A DNA stretch of 64,000 nt from DASPSM01 sp036008465 (GTDB taxonomy: Bacteria > Planctomycetota > Planctomycetia > Planctomycetales > Planctomycetaceae), in NCBI GenBank assembly GCA_036008465.1, contig DASYNP010000197.1:1-64000 (forward strand), written 5' to 3'. The stretch's first letter is position 1, and each line of letters begins with the position of its first letter. Below are positions 62,187 to 64,000 of the stretch, piece by piece. A model generated the notes under the pieces. It saw only the letters and a program-made list of their open reading frames with translations, was not told the DNA's origin and ran no database searches. The position numbers were made by a program, and so were the translations under genes.

Positions 62187-63908
62187 ATGAACGAAGCCGG
62201 ACGTGCTGAGCCGAACGACCCGCGGATTGAGGCTGCGCTGAGCGAATACCTCGAATTGCTCGATCGCGGCGACGCGGTCGACCGCGAGGAGTTTCTCATG
62301 CGACATGCACTGATTTCCGACCAACTTCGATCGTTCATCGCCACCGAAGACAAAGTGCGAAAGCTCGCTGCGCCCGGGCGATTCTCCCAGCGTTCGCACG
62401 AATCCACCAAGTCGTTTACCACGGATGGACAGGAAACCATCCTCCCGGACTCTGCTCCGATGCGGACTGTAGAGGCGGCGGGGCCGCCACTCGCTGGGCA
62501 ATTCGGCCGATACCGGATCATTCGGGCGCTCGGCAAAGGCGCGATGGGAACGGTCTATCTAGCCGAGGACACCCAAATCCGGAGGCATATCGCTCTCAAA
62601 ACGCCCCATTTCACCGAAGATCCGACGGGCTTGCAGAAGGAGCGATTTTTTCGCGAGGCCCGCGCGGCCGGCAACTTGCGGCATCCCAATATCTGTCCCA
62701 TCTATGACTTTGGTGAGATCGACGGAAAGCACTTCATCACGATGGCCTACATTGAAGGTCATCTCCTCTCGGCCTTGATCCGGCCTGAGCTACCGCAGAG
62801 CGACCGGCAAATCCTGATTGCAATCCGCAAGCTGGCGCTCGCCTTGCAGGAAGCACACGACCACGGAATCGTGCACCGCGACCTAAAGCCTTCTAACATC
62901 ATGATCGATAAAAAGGACGAGCCGATCATCATGGATTTTGGCTTGGCGCAACAAGCCCGGCGCGATGAGGATGCCCGTCTCACGCAGACCGGCACCGTCA
63001 TTGGCACGCCGGCGTTCATGTCGCCGGAACAAGTCGAGGGCGATCCCACAAAGATTGGTCCGCCAACGGACCAATACAGTCTCGGCGTGATCCTGTACGA
63101 GCTGCTCACCGGCCAATTGCCATTCGGCGGGCCGATCATCGCTGTGATGAGGCAGATCCTGACCAAGGAACCGACTCCACCCAGCGAGTTGCGACCAAAT
63201 CTTGATCTGCGGATTGAGGCAGTGTGCCTCAAGATGATGGCTAAGAACCCGTCAGACCGTTTTCCTTCCATGACTGCCGTCGCGGACGAGATCGCGACCA
63301 TTCTGGAGAACCCAGCCGCGAAGCCGAAGCCCGTAGAGAGGGCCAGTTCGGCCGCAACGAGTGACACAGCCCTCCGCACCTTGCGCCCGGCGTCGGCTGC
63401 TGCCCCGTCGCCGCTGAGCGACCCCATGCCGGCGGCGGTCACGATGACCCAGTTCGTGAAGCCCGCCGAACCAACGGCGGTATCAGGCAACAAGCCGCGA
63501 AGTTGGATCACGTGGCGCGTGTTGGCGTTGGGCTTGGCGGTCCTCGGCGCAATGTCGGCGGTGATGGTCGTCTACTTGCGCGGGACTGCGGTGGTGGTCG
63601 AAATCAACGCTCCGGGGATCGAAGTCACGGTCAACGAGGCCGCGATCACCGTTAAGGGACCGGGCAAGGAAGAGGTCAAAGTCGAGCCCGGCGAGCAAGC
63701 ACTCAAGATCACCTATGCCGGACTGGAAACCATCTCGAAGACATTCACGCTCGAACGCGGCGACAAGAAAATACTCGCCGTATCCCTCACCGACGCGAAC
63801 CTGATCGCCAAGCTCGGCAATGAGATTCTCGTGCAACAGGACATCAAGTCAGCGCCCGCGGGCCCGGGCGCGAAACCGCCCCAAAGCGTTTGCTCAATCG
63901 CCGCCTGA
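62187..63908 (+). CDS. Transmembrane Ser/Thr protein kinase, C-terminus apparently frameshifted
   Basis: This 573-aa protein has a short N-terminal helical region, then a Hanks-type kinase domain (about 108-375): Gly loop LGKGAMGTV, ATP Lys138, catalytic HRDLKPSN (D232), DFG (D250), GTPAFMSPE. A Pro/Ala-rich linker leads to one transmembrane helix (about 442-464) and a beta-domain (about 470-560) that ends at TGA 63906. The frame one base ahead stays open past this stop and reads SPPDGRKKDLPAMAASS, then DPDRRAAEWVLSIGG, a sequence typical of longer planctomycete kinases. The start at 62187 follows CAGGAG. It is probably anchored in the inner membrane. Confidence 0.88.
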   Translation: MNEAGRAEPNDPRIEAALSEYLELLDRGDAVDREEFLMRHALISDQLRSFIATEDKVRKLAAPGRFSQRSHESTKSFTTDGQETILPDSAPMRTVEAAGPPLAGQFGRYRIIRALGKGAMGTVYLAEDTQIRRHIALKTPHFTEDPTGLQKERFFREARAAGNLRHPNICPIYDFGEIDGKHFITMAYIEGHLLSALIRPELPQSDRQILIAIRKLALALQEAHDHGIVHRDLKPSNIMIDKKDEPIIMDFGLAQQARRDEDARLTQTGTVIGTPAFMSPEQVEGDPTKIGPPTDQYSLGVILYELLTGQLPFGGPIIAVMRQILTKEPTPPSELRPNLDLRIEAVCLKMMAKNPSDRFPSMTAVADEIATILENPAAKPKPVERASSAATSDTALRTLRPASAAAPSPLSDPMPAAVTMTQFVKPAEPTAVSGNKPRSWITWRVLALGLAVLGAMSAVMVVYLRGTAVVVEINAPGIEVTVNEAAITVKGPGKEEVKVEPGEQALKITYAGLETISKTFTLERGDKKILAVSLTDANLIAKLGNEILVQQDIKSAPAGPGAKPPQSVCSIAA

Positions 63909-63933
63909 CGGGAGGAAAAAAGATCTGCCCGCC

Positions 63934-64000
63934 ATGGCGGCCTCGTCTGATCCCGACCGCAGGGCTGCCGAGTGGGTGTTATCGATCGGCGGCGTCATCA
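63934..64000 (+). CDS. Continuation of kinase or start of a next gene, partial
   Basis: From ATG 63934 the frame is open to the window edge and encodes MAASSDPDRRAAEWVLSIGG. This matches the internal region of longer planctomycete kinases or LRR-type proteins. The same frame is open upstream of the ATG through the kinase's stop codon. The simplest reading is that it is the true C-terminal part of the kinase, shifted by one base near 63885. A separate gene is less likely because the only GGAGG (63911) is about 19 nt away. Confidence 0.45.
   Translation, partial: MAASSDPDRRAAEWVLSIGGVI

Overview
The window is 64 kb of GC-rich, densely packed bacterial chromosome. It most likely comes from a planctomycete of the Pirellulales/Gemmatales type. 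The markers are a BBP7-family outer-membrane beta-barrel protein, a Ser/Thr kinase with a C-terminal transmembrane segment, many secreted proteins or lipoproteins of unknown function, a YfbK-type VWA lipoprotein, a carboxypeptidase-regulatory-like/thioredoxin fusion lipoprotein, and frequent TTG/GTG starts. I see no rRNA, tRNA, CRISPR array, integrase, transposase or prophage gene. The stretch reads as ordinary chromosome with many small, unrelated operons.

Layout. 0-5 kb: the tail of a thioredoxin-like gene, a ferredoxin/metallo-beta-lactamase-fold fusion, a small membrane protein, an IlvD/Edd dehydratase, then a convergent AIF-like FAD oxidoreductase. 5-12 kb: a minus-strand run of MmcQ/YjbR protein, carboxypeptidase-reg/TlpA lipoprotein and alpha/beta hydrolase, then an M16 peptidase. 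12-20 kb: pilT, two secreted proteins, a PadR-VOC pair, a DUF5655 protein, an ICMT-like methyltransferase, a receiver-like protein and a divergent SDR/TetR pair. 20-30 kb: the VWA lipoprotein, a SAM methyltransferase divergent from a MaoC-SDR fusion, a multi-pass membrane protein, and an enolase-like gene translationally coupled to a small-molecule kinase. 30-41 kb: envelope proteins (Gly-rich secreted protein, BBP7 porin, M28-PDZ peptidase coupled to an MDR dehydrogenase, clan GH-A glycosidase, a 582-aa secreted protein). 41-48 kb: a BioF2-like acetyltransferase, an HME-RND metal efflux pump with adaptor and a His-rich secreted protein, and an ATP-grasp protein. 48-64 kb: a LecA-like/phosphodiesterase lipoprotein, mutY, apgM, hemW, wecB, a HEAT-repeat protein, a frameshifted secreted-protein gene, a polysaccharide deacetylase, surE and a Ser/Thr kinase whose frame appears broken at the window edge.

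Many gene junctions carry long perfect or near-perfect inverted repeats (3457-3531, 9148-9201, 12261-12365, 14288-14342, 52181-52323, 54704-54826, 60943-61068). They differ in sequence and look like members of several dispersed palindromic families. Two classic intrinsic terminators are present (30628-30669 plus strand, 35168-35200 minus strand).

I found no clear-cut novel defence or biosynthetic system. The most interesting points are the enolase-like protein that lacks the usual catalytic-loop His and is fused by a TAATG junction to a kinase; the MaoC-hotdog/SDR fusion; the His-rich protein heading the metal efflux operon; the ferredoxin-MBL fusion with a non-canonical metal motif; MutY with Glu at the catalytic Asp position; and two apparent +1 frameshifts.
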